64,000 nucleotides of DNA from Vanessa cardui. Its lineage: Eukaryota; Arthropoda; Insecta; Lepidoptera; Nymphalidae. Numbering within the stretch: position 1 is the stretch's first letter; every line of letters starts with the position of its first letter. The DNA is taken from positions 1,612,001 to 1,676,000 of the forward strand of contig NC_061143.1 in NCBI RefSeq assembly GCF_905220365.1, in the 5' to 3' direction. Below, one piece after another: positions 51,651 through 62,430 of the stretch. The position numbers and the translations under genes were made by a program. Below the pieces are notes generated by a model that made no database searches, had not been told where the DNA came from, and saw only the letters and a program-made list of their open reading frames with translations.

Positions 51651-52125
51651 TATAATATAAATGTGGAAATGATCACGTGAACAGGGATTATATATGAAAT
51701 TAGAGGTAGAGATAAGTCATACCCCGCATCTTCGCGCATTACTCAGTGTGTTATAATTGTATGACAGTACAATACTCTTGTCTGGAACATGCATGTATTA
51801 CATTATTCCCTTTGGTTGTCTGAAGACATGTAACAGCTTCACTAAGCCGCAACCAGTGACGAATCTCAGCCGGTTAATCTGTAAAGTAATTAATTCAACC
51901 AACCAACCCTTAGCGACGTGCTTAGGTAATCTGCCTTCGCTGTCAATAACGGTATCGCAAATTCATGGCCCGATATATCCTGTGGGTCTTCAGCTTGAAT
52001 AAGACGAAAGTGACGAAGCATCTTCCGACTTACTCAGGTAATGATCGGTCACGGTTTTTTTTTGGAGAAGTCCAAAGGCGTATCAAAATAGTGTCGGTCT
52101 GGCAAACCGTCCAGCATACATTTTT
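51651..52125. other. No gene recognised
   Basis: Two 80-codon frames here have no recognisable motif; the right part may belong to the R1-type copy that follows. CCAGCATACATT occurs at 52111 and again at 52183. Confidence 0.3.
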
Positions 52126-52795
52126 TTTTAAATTTTTATTTAATTTACTACATCCACAGGCTCGCAAATGCCCGTGCCTTATCCAGCATACATTGGAGAC
52201 GTGCCCCTATTGAGCTAGTGCACGAGGTTGAATGCTATCCCTGCGAGATATATCACGTGATGTTCAACAGGGAATTTGCGCGGCGTGGAAGGCATTGGCT
52301 GCTTTTATGAGACCGTTTTTAAAGGCCGGCAGTGCACCTGCAAGCCCCCTGGTGTTGCAGATGTCCATGGGTAGTAGTAGTCACTTTCCATCAGGCGAGG
52401 CTCCTGATCGTTTGCCACCTATGCCATAAAAAAAACCGTCATGATGAAGGAAGAGATATCGGAGCGGGATCGAGAAATGGCTGATCCTGAAGACGATGTA
52501 GGCAGTTTTTCGGCCCAGCTTAACCCTGATTTCTAGGACTTAAAATGTAAGGCGTGGTCATTGGGCCATCCACGAGTGCCGTGGAGCACCACTTGTCCTA
52601 TTCCTATACCATCCTGAGGGGGACGGCAGCCGAGTTGGCCTCGTGTTGCAGTACGCATTAGCTACGAGTGCGGGGAGGACTCAGGGTCTTGATCACCAAC
52701 GCTCTTGAGGACAAGGCTGTCGAGACATGAGCGATGCACTCCAGGGGCCGCATGCGTTATCCGATCCGTGCTAAGTATATCGCATAGGTTTTAAT
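52126..52795 (+). mobile_element. R1-type LINE C-terminus and 3' region, interrupted by LINE-T
   Basis: ARKCPCLIQHTLETCPY is the zinc-finger-like end of R1-clade RTs (C-x-C..H..L..CP.W). AWKALAAFM before and TVMMKEEISERDREMAD after the inserted LINE-T form one coherent protein end. The non-coding 3' region ends at GGTTTTAATCGGTAG. Degenerate. Confidence 0.6.
52317..52434 (+). mobile_element. LINE-T 3' fragment inside the R1-type copy
   Basis: GGCCGGCAGTGCACCTGCAA, GGTGTTGCAGATGTCCATGG, CTATGCCATAAAAAAAA. Flanked by ACCGT at 52312-52316 and 52435-52439, a short target duplication. Confidence 0.75.
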
Positions 52796-53376
52796 CGGTA
52801 GAAATAAAAATAAAATTAGTTTATTTCTGTAACTTATACTTAGATACAACTGATACAGCTAGGGAGCTCCTTTTAAGTAATGGAATTAACTTGTGTTAGG
52901 AGTTCCCGCTCTTCCACAAACGGAAACAAGTACATCAGGGCATAAACAATGTTTAGGAATTAACATTGTAAAGGTGACTCAAAATGAAATTAAAATAGAA
53001 ATAGAATTCTTCAGTATATTCAACGTTAAATAACAATTCCTTCACGAAACACACGAACACAGCACTCATTATATTAATAGTCGAAGGAGATGTTTGTTTA
53101 CTGTCTGGCGGCGATCTCGGTCTATATACCGATAAGACATTTAATTACTTGGCATCATATTGTTAACAGCGCGATTATAAATGCCGTTTGATATACCGAG
53201 TGGCACCACATGCTACGCATATTACTTAGCTTAGCGGTCAGCGAATTGCAATTAGACACGTACGATCGTTATTCAAGATAATTATATGTCAAAGATAGCG
53301 GCTGGGCTATAGAGTGGGCTCAATTGACAGCGCCGTCTTTGAGCCCTGATTAATGTCCAATAGAATCCATACCGTA
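52796..53376. other. No gene seen
   Basis: Spacer without recognised repeats. Confidence 0.4.
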
Positions 53377-53647
53377 TCCAGTGGTAAGAACTCGTGCATA
53401 TTAACCGATGACTTCGGGTTCAAATCCAGGCAAGCACCACTATATATATGTGCTTAATTTTGTTTATAATTCATCTCGTGCTCGGTGAAGGAAAACATCG
53501 TGAGAAAAGCTGCTTGTGTCTAATTTCATCGAAATTATGCTACATGTGCATTCCACCAACCCGCATTGGAACACTGTGGTGGAATATGTTGCAAACCCTC
53601 TCCTTAATGGGAGAGAAGGCTTTAGACCAGCAGTGGGAAATTTACAG
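53377..53647 (+). mobile_element. SINE-A copy 24
   Basis: TTACTTT-subfamily body (TCTAATTTCATCGAAATT); head lacks the first ~10 bp, tail short. Confidence 0.82.
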
Positions 53648-53668
53648 AATTTAGAATCCATACTAATA

Positions 53669-53830
53669 TTATAATTTTTACTACATACATACTAATATTT
53701 TAATTATAAATTCGAAAGTAACTCTGTCTGCCCCGCTTTCAAGCAAAACTGGACCGATTTAAATGATATAATCGTATACCAATAATCTAGAGCCTGAGAA
53801 GGGACATAGGCTACATATTTGGAAACAATT
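53669..53830 (+). mobile_element. HEL-E copy, 3'-truncated
   Basis: TCCATACTAATATTATAATT, with a partly repeated start, AAAGTAACTCTGTCTG, GGGACATAGGCTAC. Confidence 0.5.
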
Positions 53831-53881
53831 GGATTTTGAGCGATAAGACCGCCATTATACATCTTATCTAGCTTTAGTCTT

Positions 53882-54475
53882 TTTTATCTTATAGTTGCAA
53901 ACAGGAGGCTCATCTGATGAAAAGTGATTACCACCGCTTATGGACATTTGCAACACCTGGAGGTTTTCGGCCTTTAAGGAAGGAGTTTGCTCTTTTCTAA
54001 CAGTTCCCAAGTCGTATCAGTTTGGAAAAACCGCCGGTGAAAACTTATTCCATGCAATGGTACTTCAAGGCAGAAAATGTCGTTACATATTTTTTTATGG
54101 TATTGTTTGGCGGACGATCATACGGGCCACCTGATGGTAAGTGGTCACCATCACCCATAGACAATGACGCTGTAAAAAATATTAACTATTCCTTACATCG
54201 TCAATGTGCCTTCGAATACAATACCTTCGAAACTAAGATGTTATGTCCCTTGTGCGTGTAGTTATACTGGCTCACTCACCCTTCAAACCGGAACACAACA
54301 ATACTGAGGACTGTTGTTTGGCGGTGGAATAATTGATGAGTGGGTGGTACCTACCCAGACGGTCTTGCACAAAGCCCTAACACCAAGTAATCCACCAAGT
54401 ATAAATCGCGCTGTTGTGGATTTTCGGACATCTAAGTGGTGCGGTGAATAATTTTATTTTATAATTTGGTGTACA
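53882..54475 (-). mobile_element. LINE-T 3' part, split by SINE-B
   Basis: 53882-54089 and 54392-54475 join into the same text as 60860-61135: GTGGAATAAGTTTTCACCGG side, then AGTGGTGCGGTGAATAATTT matching AGGTGGTGCGGGTGAAACTT. The reading frame is degenerate. Confidence 0.7.
54090..54391 (-). mobile_element. SINE-B copy inside LINE-T
   Basis: Full length with T-run at 54091 and CACCAAGTA end; same orientation as the LINE-T it interrupts. Confidence 0.82.
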
Positions 54476-54964
54476 CTAAAATTCTGTATTCTATTGATTT
54501 TCACAGAGGAATACAAACCTTTATTGTAGTAGAACTTTTAATCTAAAAGAATTAGTTTTTATTAATTCTAAAGGAACTCATAAAGGTAAGATGAAAAATA
54601 ATGTAAAGGAACAGTCTAGTTTAGGTCAAAGAACTTATTCTCGAGTATCAAAACAGATTATAAGCTTTATTTCCAAGGTAATTACGACTGTTTTTTCTTG
54701 AATACCTTCGATACTTGAGACTATCTATAGTAAAGTAGACTCTAACGTTAAAATAATAAGGATTAAATCGTATTTAATTAGGTTCAGTTGCAGTAGCGAA
54801 TGTAAGCGATTACAGGATGCGGTTGTAATGAGGCGATCGATTGTACACCCGCAGGAGTCTATTGGCCAAGACAATTTTATTATTTAAAATTTTATTAAGA
54901 TTTTGTTAAAATGTATGAAATATTTCAATCAATACAGTGTATTCCTTTATTTTCATCAAGAACG
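54476..54964. other. No gene seen
   Basis: AT-rich spacer. Confidence 0.4.
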
Positions 54965-55216
54965 GCCTCTCAATTTCCCACTGCTGAGCTAAGGACTCCT
55001 CTCCTTTTGAGAAGAAGATTTGGACGATATTCCACTATGCTGTTCTAATGCGGGTTAGTGGAAAACACATGTGGCAGAATTTCTGTGAAATTAGACACAT
55101 GCAGGTTTCCTCACGATGATTCTTGAGCGTCAAGCTCGAGATGAATTATAATCACAAATTGAGCACATGAAAATTCAGGGGCGCCAGGCGTGCCTGGGTT
55201 TGAACCCACAATCGTT
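54965..55216 (-). mobile_element. SINE-A copy 25, lacking the A-box
   Basis: TCTCAATTTCCCACTGCTGA to GGGTTTGAACCCACAATCGT; it stops at the B-box. Followed at once by a MITE-K piece. Confidence 0.8.
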
Positions 55217-55231
55217 GTTCACGATTGAAAT

Positions 55232-55300
55232 AAAAAACATGATAATTAATAACTGTAATAATAAAAGTAACCATGTTAATTTAAAATCTCTATTTTGTCT
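55232..55300 (-). mobile_element. MITE-K copy 4, fragment
   Basis: AAATAAAAAACATGATAATT, AATAACTGTAATAATAAAAG, CCATGTTAATTTAAAATCT; reverse of 10497-10575 with GGGATATTTAC deleted. Confidence 0.6.
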
Positions 55301-55475
55301 TCTCCATCGCTTTTTTTGTCAAAAATAAGAGCCACAAAACTGCAAGTTGATATATCCAAAAATCTTTTCTTAGGGAATTTTCACGTTTAAACTAAAACGG
55401 TGTTCCTAGTTTCAAATTTCTAGACTCAGCTGTTCTATTTGTGTATTGATACTTATTCAGAATAAACGATTTCTT

Positions 55476-55675
55476 AATCTATACTAATGTTATAAATATG
55501 AAAGTAACTCTATCTGTCTGTCTGTAGCTCTTTCACGACCAAACCACTGAAGGAAATTTGGTGTGAAGCAAACTTTAAGTCCAAGGAAAGACAACGCTAC
55601 TTTCTTGCCCAACACATGAGAACCAACTTCCTGAAAGGCAAGCGAAACCGAGGGTCACAACTATTTATATGTATA
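55476..55675 (+). mobile_element. HEL-E copy, best preserved
   Basis: TCTATACTAATGTTATAAAT at the start, CTGTCTGTCTGTAGCTCTTT, GGCAAGCGAAACCGAGGGTC near the end. Confidence 0.55.
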
Positions 55676-55691
55676 TCAAGTAAGAATTATC

Positions 55692-56000
55692 GAGTCGAGA
55701 TGGCCCAGTGGTTAGAACGCGTGCATCTTAACCAATGATTGCGGGTTCAAACCCAGGCAAGCACCGCTGATTCATGTGCTTAATTTGTCTTTATAATTCA
55801 TCTCGTGCTCAACGGTGAAAGAAAACATCGTGAGGAAGCCTGCATGTGACAAATTTCATAGAAATTCTGCCACATGTGCATTCCACCAACCCGCATTGGA
55901 ACAGCGTGGTGGAATATGTTCCAAACCTTCTCCTCTCAAAGGGAGAGGAGGCCTTTAGCCGAGCAGTGGGAATTTACAGGCTGTTGTTGTTATTGTTGCT
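55692..56000 (+). mobile_element. SINE-A copy 26, full length with target duplication
   Basis: GTAAGAATTATC at 55680-55691 and 56001-56012. Intact A- and B-boxes and tail; looks young. Confidence 0.92.
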
Positions 56001-56040
56001 GTAAGAATTATCTAAATATTTTTAAAAAGTCATATCATTT

Positions 56041-56269
56041 TTCAGACATTTTCTGCCTCGCACAACCACTTTGTGGAACCAGCTTTCGCCGGCGGTTTTT
56101 TCGAACCAATACCACATGGGAACCTTCAAGAAAAGAGCGTACTCCTTTTTGAAAGGCCGGCAACGCACCTGCAAGCCCCCTGGTGTTGCAGATGTCCATG
56201 GGCGGTGGTAGTCACTTTCCATCAGGTGAGCCTCCTGCTCGTTTGCCACCTATGCCATAAAAAAAAATG
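56041..56269 (+). mobile_element. LINE-T 3' end
   Basis: Reads as RT C-terminus with minor breaks (LPRTTTLWNQL-like LPRTTTLWNQLSPA), NQYHMGTFKKRAYSFLKGRQ, RTCKPPGVADVHGRW and stop, then TTTCCATCAGGTGAGCCTCC, GTTTGCCACCTATGCCATAA and A-run. The clearest view of the LINE-T end. Confidence 0.75.
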
Positions 56270-56291
56270 TCAAAAATAAATCACTACATAT

Positions 56292-56470
56292 GTATTATAA
56301 ATAAAAGTCCCTGGGCCATGTCTGTACGTCTGTATGTTCGCGATAAACTCCAAAACTACTGGACGGATTTTCATGCGGTTTTCACAAATCGATAGAGGGA
56401 TTCATAAGGAAGGTTTTGGTACGTAATTTTCTGAAAATAGAACGACAATTATTAAACATGTGGGAATAAT
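56292..56470 (+). mobile_element. HEL-G copy, 5' two thirds
   Basis: TGTACGTCTGTATGTTCGCG, AACTCCAAAACTACTGGACG, TTTTCATGCGGTTTTCACAA, GATTCATAAGGAAGGTTTTG. Confidence 0.5.
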
Positions 56471-56758
56471 GTCTAGTCTAGTCTCAAATAAAGATTGTAT
56501 TTTAAATTTTCTAACTTTCCCCTGAAAGTGTACTCAAACGCCAGGTGCGGCAGTTCCTTGTATATTTATGAGCAGCACTGGCTGTAGCGATGTCGATGAA
56601 TCCGACTCGATACGTCCCCACCCTACTCTTTATTCGACTAGCTAGTGATGCATTCGATGCTTACGTTGCTTCTATTGTTATTTGCTTTTAAAGAGTGTTA
56701 ATCTCTTTTAGCGTTCTTCTTTATTCTAAGTTGAGAGTTATTTTAAAAATTGCTATTC
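56471..56758. other. No gene seen
   Basis: Spacer without recognised elements. Confidence 0.4.
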
Positions 56759-56768
56759 GATGAAAGGC

Positions 56769-57074
56769 GAGATGGCCCAGTGGTTAGAACGCGTGCATCT
56801 AAACCGATGAATGCGGGTTCAAACCCAGGCAAGCACCGCTGATTCATATGCTTAATTTGTCTTTTTAATTCATCTCGTGCTCAGCGGTGAAGGAAAACAA
56901 AGGTTTCCTCACGAGGAAACCTGCATGTAACAAATTTCATAGAAATTCTGTCACATATGTATTACCCCAACCCGCATTGGAACAGCGTGGTGGAATATGT
57001 TCCAAACCTTCTCCTTAAAAGGGAGAGGAGGCCTTTAGCCCAGCAGTGGGAATGTACAGGCTGTTGTTGTTGAT
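56769..57074 (+). mobile_element. SINE-A copy 27, full length, target duplication and inner hairpin
   Basis: GATGAAAGGC at 56759-56768 and 57075-57084. At 56901-56922 AGGTTTCCTC, AC, GAGGAAACCT replaces the usual ATCGTGAGGAAACCT: a short inverted duplication. Confidence 0.9.
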
Positions 57075-57084
57075 GATGAAAGGC

Positions 57085-57480
57085 AGGTAGATTGGACACA
57101 GACATTTTATAGTTAGGTAGGTATAACCTCTAATTATTTTAGTATAGGGAAAATATTCGAGGCATTTTCGACTTTCGTGGGAGGCGGATTACGTGGGTTT
57201 CTTATCCACTAAAACCCTTACCAAAGTTATTCTTGATAGTTAAAAATAAATACAGTCAACCCAAAATATGGCATATTTAAGTAGGTTCTATTCAGTTCAA
57301 GAATTTTCATTATAGATGACAAAATTGATTTTAAGGCTATTGCCGGTTCGGAATATAGATTCTAGAATAATCTATAACCTGTTTTAAACATTTTTACACA
57401 TAACACTAAATGACTCCATAAATACAAGCGAAGCGGCAGGCGACAACTATGTTCTAAATAATTTAAATCTTATTATAATA
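57085..57480. other. No gene seen
   Basis: Spacer; ends in a Helitron-like scrap CAAGCGAAGCGGCAGGCGAC. Confidence 0.35.
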
Positions 57481-57670
57481 AATATCTGTGCGAACTACGT
57501 CGTGCGTGTTTAAATTTAACATAAAACAATATTTTTGTAGTCTTAAGTTAGTCCTTACCACATCAGATGTCTACCAATGAAAGTCTCATCAAAATCGGTC
57601 TAGCCGTTGCAGAGATTTGCCAGATATTTTGATACTACAAACAGACATTCCAATTTTATTATATGTAGGT
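57481..57670. repeat. Repeat H, copy 2
   Basis: Same order of motifs as 9048-9228, ~75-80% alike by eye. Confidence 0.5.
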
Positions 57671-58062
57671 ATAGATAACGGTAATATAAATTGTATATCT
57701 ACAATTTAAATACATATCCATGATTGTTTATTTAGTATATATGTATATCAATGTATTAACATAGTATATATGTTATTTATGTAACTTCTCGCTGTAATAA
57801 CAGCACAAACGGTTTATATTTGGATTATAATGTGTTTGCATAGTTTACTGTGTAATGGGCCACTTGCCGTGGTCGAACTGGGTCACCGGATAATGATTAG
57901 CGCTTGTATATCATGGGATTCATATGGTGCAATTTTAATGTTATGAATTATAAAGGAAATGCATCCATATTGCATATATAATAAGATACCGGAAAATATA
58001 ATCAATTTACCATTCTCAAAATTTCAAAAGATTATTAAGACTAGATTAATAAATAAAATCAA
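57671..58062. other. No gene seen
   Basis: AT-rich spacer. Confidence 0.4.
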
Positions 58063-59443
58063 AAAATCAAAATCAAAATCAAAATAAACTTTATTCAAGT
58101 AGGCTTTTATAAGCACTTTTGAATCGTCATTTTACAATTAAGTGAAGCTACCACCGGTTCGGAAAGTAGATTCTACCGAGAAGAACCGGCAAGAAACTCA
58201 GTAGTTACTCTTTTTTAACATTTAAAAAATACAACGTCATGTTAATTAAATACAATTATTTCAATTAATGTATCCTGCTTGGAAGTCAACAGGTATTAAC
58301 TCCACGCTTTTTTATCATCTACAAAATCTTGTATCGAATAGTATGCTTTTTCTACCAATGTATTTTTAACAAACGATTTGAATTTACTAAACGGCAAAGT
58401 TAAAAATTTCTGCGGAATTTTATTATAGAAACGGATACCTTGCCCCAAGAAGGATCCATTGACTTTGCGGAGTCGGAAACTTGGCGTTATAAGTTTATCC
58501 TTACTTCTAGTGCATATACAATGATTATCACTGATTTTATCAAAGTGATCAATGTTACTGTGAATATACATGATATTGTTGTAAATATATTGCGACGCAA
58601 CAGTAAGTATTCCTACTCTGTTAAAAACATCCCGAAGAGAGTCTCTAGCTCCAAGATTATAAATAAACCGAATTGCTCTCTTTTGTAAAATAAAGACAGA
58701 TTCAATATCTGCAGCGTTACCCCAAAGTAATATGCCATATGACATAATACTGTGAAAATAACCAAAATAAACTAAACGAGCGGTATCAATATCAGTTAGT
58801 TGTCTAACTTTTCTAACCGCGTATGTTGCGGAGCTGAGTCTTCCTGTTAGGGATGATAAATGAGAGGTCCACTGAAGTCTGGAATCTAATTCTATTCCTA
58901 AAAACACCGTAGTATCAGCTACTTCAAGACGGTCACCATTTAAAGATATATTATAATTTTGCTTGCTAACATTAGGTAGGGTAAAAACTACACATTTTGT
59001 TTTTTGAGCATTCAAAACTAAATTATTTACTGTAAACCAATTGTGTATCTGTGATAATGCACCGTTCACATCGACATAGTCATTTATTTTCCTGTCAACC
59101 TTAAAAATCAGCGAAGTATCGTCAGCAAACAACACTATATCACAAATACCCTTAACATAGAAAGGAAGATCATTTATATATACTAGGAATAGAAAGGGAC
59201 CCAAAATTGAACCTTGTGGAACTCCCATTTTTAACGTAGATCCAGAAGACTTTATTCCATTAATGAAAACTTGCTGGATTCTTTGACTTAAATATGAAGC
59301 GATGAGATCAAGAGCTTTACCTTTAACACCGTAATATTTGAGCTTATAAAGAAGCGTTTCGTGTTCTACACAATCGAATGCTTTAGATAAATCACAGAAT
59401 ACTCCAATAGCGTTCTGTGATTTCTCCCAAGCATCGTAAATAT
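58063..59443 (-). mobile_element. LINE-D2, 5'-truncated, with unbroken RT frame
   Basis: Tail of TTTTGAT repeats in reverse (58068-58092), 3' region CCGAACCGGTGGTAGCTTCA, then RT. The D2 3' region differs from D1 in sequence but keeps the same motif order. Confidence 0.88.
58296..59443 (-). CDS. LINE-D2 reverse transcriptase, C-terminal ~380 codons
   Basis: The frame is open from the truncation point (IYDAWEKSQNAIGVFCDLSK) to TAA at 58296. In order: CDLSKAFDCVEHETLL, GVPQGSILGPFLFLVYINDL, catalytic FADD in DIVLFADDTSLIF, NNLVLNAQKTK, then the conserved SYGILLWGNAADIESVFILQ and ending DDKKAWS. RT boxes before FCDLSKAFD are lost by 5' truncation. No frameshift or stop suggests recent insertion. 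About 60% identical to D1 by eye. Confidence 0.88.
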
Positions 59444-59469
59444 AAATAATAAATCTTATTATTCATTAA

Positions 59470-59711
59470 AAGAGTACTTTTTAGGCAACGCCTGGAGTTA
59501 GGCTCGGGTTCCATCATAGGACACTAATTACTGTAAATTGCACATTTACAACAGCATTGTAAATCTGTTTATTTAAAAAGAGCATCTATGCGAGTTTCTT
59601 GCCGTTTCTTCTCGCTAGAAGCTGCTTTCCGAAACGGTGGTAGTATTTAATTGTTGACGTTTCAAAAACGCTTCATTGTGAAGTTTACTTGACTAAACTG
59701 ATTTGATTTGA
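59470..59711 (+). mobile_element. LINE-D3 3' end
   Basis: GACACTAATTACTGTAAATT, GAGTTTCTTGCCGTTTCTTC, TTCATTGTGAAGTTTACTTG, tail TGATTTGATTTG. It includes a GCACATTTACAACA segment absent from 4862-5095. Confidence 0.7.
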
Positions 59712-59717
59712 AATCTT

Positions 59718-59866
59718 TACTAATATTATGAACTAGTAATCGAGATCAAGTTTACTTCATACTTAATTTCATCAAATTCGGTTCTCGCGGTTAGGTCGTG
59801 AAAGAGCATGAGAGATAGACGGAGAAACTTTCACATTTATAATATTAATTAATTATAAATTAATAT
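59718..59866 (-). mobile_element. HEL-E fragment
   Basis: Reverse text TTCATCAAATTCGGTTCTCG, CGGTTAGGTCGTGAAAGAGC, TTTCACATTTATAATATTAA. Confidence 0.5.
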
Positions 59867-61075
59867 GCATGTAAACGTAAGTGTGGCTGTTACTTGTAAG
59901 CAGTGGCGGACTAAGTCCGTCAGAGGCCCGGGGGCAAAGCTGAATGAGGCCCTACTTTTAAAAGAAATGTAGTTTTACAAGCTTTTTATTTAAATTACAC
60001 TTGTGTGTATAAATACGCGTTTTGATCTTTATAAAATTGTTGGTACTAAGCACATTTTTGAAGTCTTGTTTCGGATTTGATCAGGAGAACAGGGATGCAT
60101 TTGAGGGCCCTTGAAGACTGGAGGCCCCCGGTGAGACAACCCTTCAAACTCAAACTCAAACTACTTTATTCAATATACAAGTATTACACTTTCTTATTGA
60201 TGGTCAATTGAAACACTACCACCGGTTCGGAAAAGAAAATACCCTGACCTGAGAAGAACCGGCGAAAGAAACTCAACGGGGTTTTTTGTCTCTTATATTA
60301 TATAAACAATATAAATAAAATAAAATAGCCAGGAGGCGATTGTTTCATTCCCAAGGTGTGCTATCGATCATAAACTCATTAATTGTATAAGCTTTTGCAC
60401 ACAAGCGTACCTTAATATTTTTTTTTAATTTGGCAACAGAGGCATTTTGAACGATTTCTGGGATCCTGTTATGAAACCGTTTACATTGCCCCACAAAGGA
60501 GTTACTGACTCTGTAACAAGTTTGTGTTTGCTCCTTGTACTAATGCTATGAGTATCACATTTTCTTATAAAATCATGAATATTTTTTCGTACATACATAA
60601 CATTACAGAATATATATTGAGAAGCAACAGTTGATATCTTGAAATTTATTCCTTAACGATTCTTTAGCTCCTAGGTTATAGATTGTGCGAATAGCCCTCT
60701 TCTGTAGCACTTGCCAACAGGGCCGTAGCCAGGATTTTATTTCGGGGGCGGGTTCGTGCTCCAGGAAAAAAAGCAACAGGTTTTTTTTTAAAATAAGCAT
60801 AAATACATAGGTATATTAAAATTAGACATAATTTATACACATTTATTTAAAAGACAACCTATGGCTTATTTTATGTTCTAGGCAAATGAGCATGAGGCTC
60901 ACCTGATGGAAAGTGATTACCATCGCCCATGGACATCTGTGGGGCTGGCAGGTGCGTTACCGGCCTTTAAGGAAGGAGTACGCTCTTTTCAAGGTCAAGG
61001 TTCCGAAGTCGTATCGGTTCGGAAAAAGCGTCGGCGATGCTGGTGCAACAAAGTGGTTGTGCAAAGTAGAAAATG

Positions 61076-62009
61076 TCATAAAAATGGTGATGTTGTGGTT
61101 TTTTGAACATTAAGGTGGTGCGGGTGAAACTTAGAATTTTGACGAGTTGTCCGAAGGTGAAATTCCGCAGCCGGGATTAATCCAAACAATGCGTCCGAAC
61201 ATTTTTCGTGAAATATTCGAAAGAAGATGCAGAGTGATTTAACATCTCTACGCAAAGCTAAAGGATCAAGCGTGTCGAAAAGGGCTTGATCGTCGATAAT
61301 TCGAGCCACTCTGCGTTGGATACGGACAAATGGAAGAAGCTGGTATTAGGGAGCACCCGCCCAGAGTTGTGAGCAATATTCCATGTGGGGTTCAATTTGC
61401 ACCTTATATAGTTTTAGGCGATGGACCGGCGTGAAATACTGTCATGGCTTACTGAGCACACCGAGCTTTTTTGATGCTAATTTGGCTTTGCGTTCCAATT
61501 GACCGCGGAACTGAACGAGGCTCGAAAAATCAAGTATTCCAATACTAGCTGTGGCGGCTATTGGAATCTTCTGAAATCGTGGAGATACGAGAAATGGTAA
61601 TTTTTTAGCAGCTAACGCGACAACTTGCCTCTTTTGGGGTTGAAGTGGACTAATTTTAGCCAGGGGGTCTGAAACTACTAAGTGAGCCTAAGGGAGAGTA
61701 CTTCCCCGCCATCAGATATTTTAATAACAAAATAGCAATCATATATGGCCTAAGTTTAGCCGGCGCCAGTTAGAGACTTTGTTTAATGAAGACTCGATTT
61801 TAGACACAAGTTTATTCCGGTTTTCTCCGACGTTTTCCCGAGAAATATTAGCCCAGCCGGTGTATGAGGTGTCTACAGTACTGTCGTCTGCATAGCAGTG
61901 AATGTTACAGATTTGCAACAAGTCACTGATACGCAGAAGAAACAGAGTGGGTGATAGAAAGCAGCCTTGTGCAACACAGGCATTAACGAATTTTAAATCG
62001 GAGCAAGCA
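61076..62009 (-). pseudogene. LINE-T RT, catalytic and C-terminal part, frameshifted
   Basis: 61995-61739 holds VAQGCFLSPTLFLLRISDLL and CYADDSTVDTSY. 61309-61076 holds ARIIDDQALFDTLDPLALRR, FRIFHEKCSDALFGLIPAAE and FHLRTTRQNSKFHPHHLNV. The ALRRD..SLCIFYR..HGECSEELFGLIP layout is shared by many insect LINEs. Confidence 0.75.
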
Positions 62010-62324
62010 CTATATAACGACTTTAATGTTCCGATCTGCCAAAAAGCTGGTGATCCTATTGCATAATTTCCCGGTAAGCCCGTAGGAAGGGAGCTTCGAA
62101 AGAAGCGCTTTGTGCCGTACGCTATCGAAGGGCTTCGCTATGTCCAGACTGGCCGCCAATGCCTCCCACTTGCTCTCAACTGCTTCCGCCCATCTATGAC
62201 TAAGGTAATCTAGAAGATCACTGGCTGAACGACCCTGATGGAAACGAATCAAGGAGGTGATAGCTATTGGCCTATAATTGGACGGGTCTGGGCGGTTGCT
62301 CTTTTTAGGGATAGGATGCACCAA
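62010..62324 (-). pseudogene. LINE-T RT, N-terminal fragment
   Basis: VHPIPKKSNRPDPSNYRPIA joins directly to IRFHQGRSASDLLDYLSHRW, so RT boxes between are deleted. Continues to FLADRNIKVVI, then a frameshift. Confidence 0.75.
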
Positions 62325-62430
62325 AGTAGTCTTCCAGGAGTTCGGCTGCTTTCGTAGTCGGCGACTATTCGGTAAAGAGCGCCGACTATCTGTTTTTTAA
62401 TATTATAGTATGAATATTCTCAATAAAATA

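Larger units (their letters stand above)
60858..62390 (-). mobile_element. LINE-T, longest copy, inside hAT-2
   Basis: Reads from PNSWKTTLVHPIPKKSNRPD and PSNYRPIAITSL through the RT to the 3' end at CATGCTCATTTGCC. RT box A to B region: SLDIAKPFDSVRHKALLSKL (Asp retained), VAQGCFLSPTLFLLRISDLL, catalytic YADD in CYADDSTVDTSYTG, then QIRPHMEYCSQLW-like text and RIIDDQALFDTLDPLALRRD. A ~35-codon deletion follows NYRPIAITSL, and there are several frameshifts. Probably Jockey/CR1 group; clade not certain. Confidence 0.78.

Noticed and set aside
52232..52429. 65-codon protein running into GAPASPLVLQMSMGSS
   Set aside because: Chimeric reading across the R1-type end and the inserted LINE-T tail.
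302..57074. CRISPR-like array because of many similar repeats
   Set aside because: Copies lie on both strands at irregular spacing with target duplications; this is a eukaryotic SINE family.
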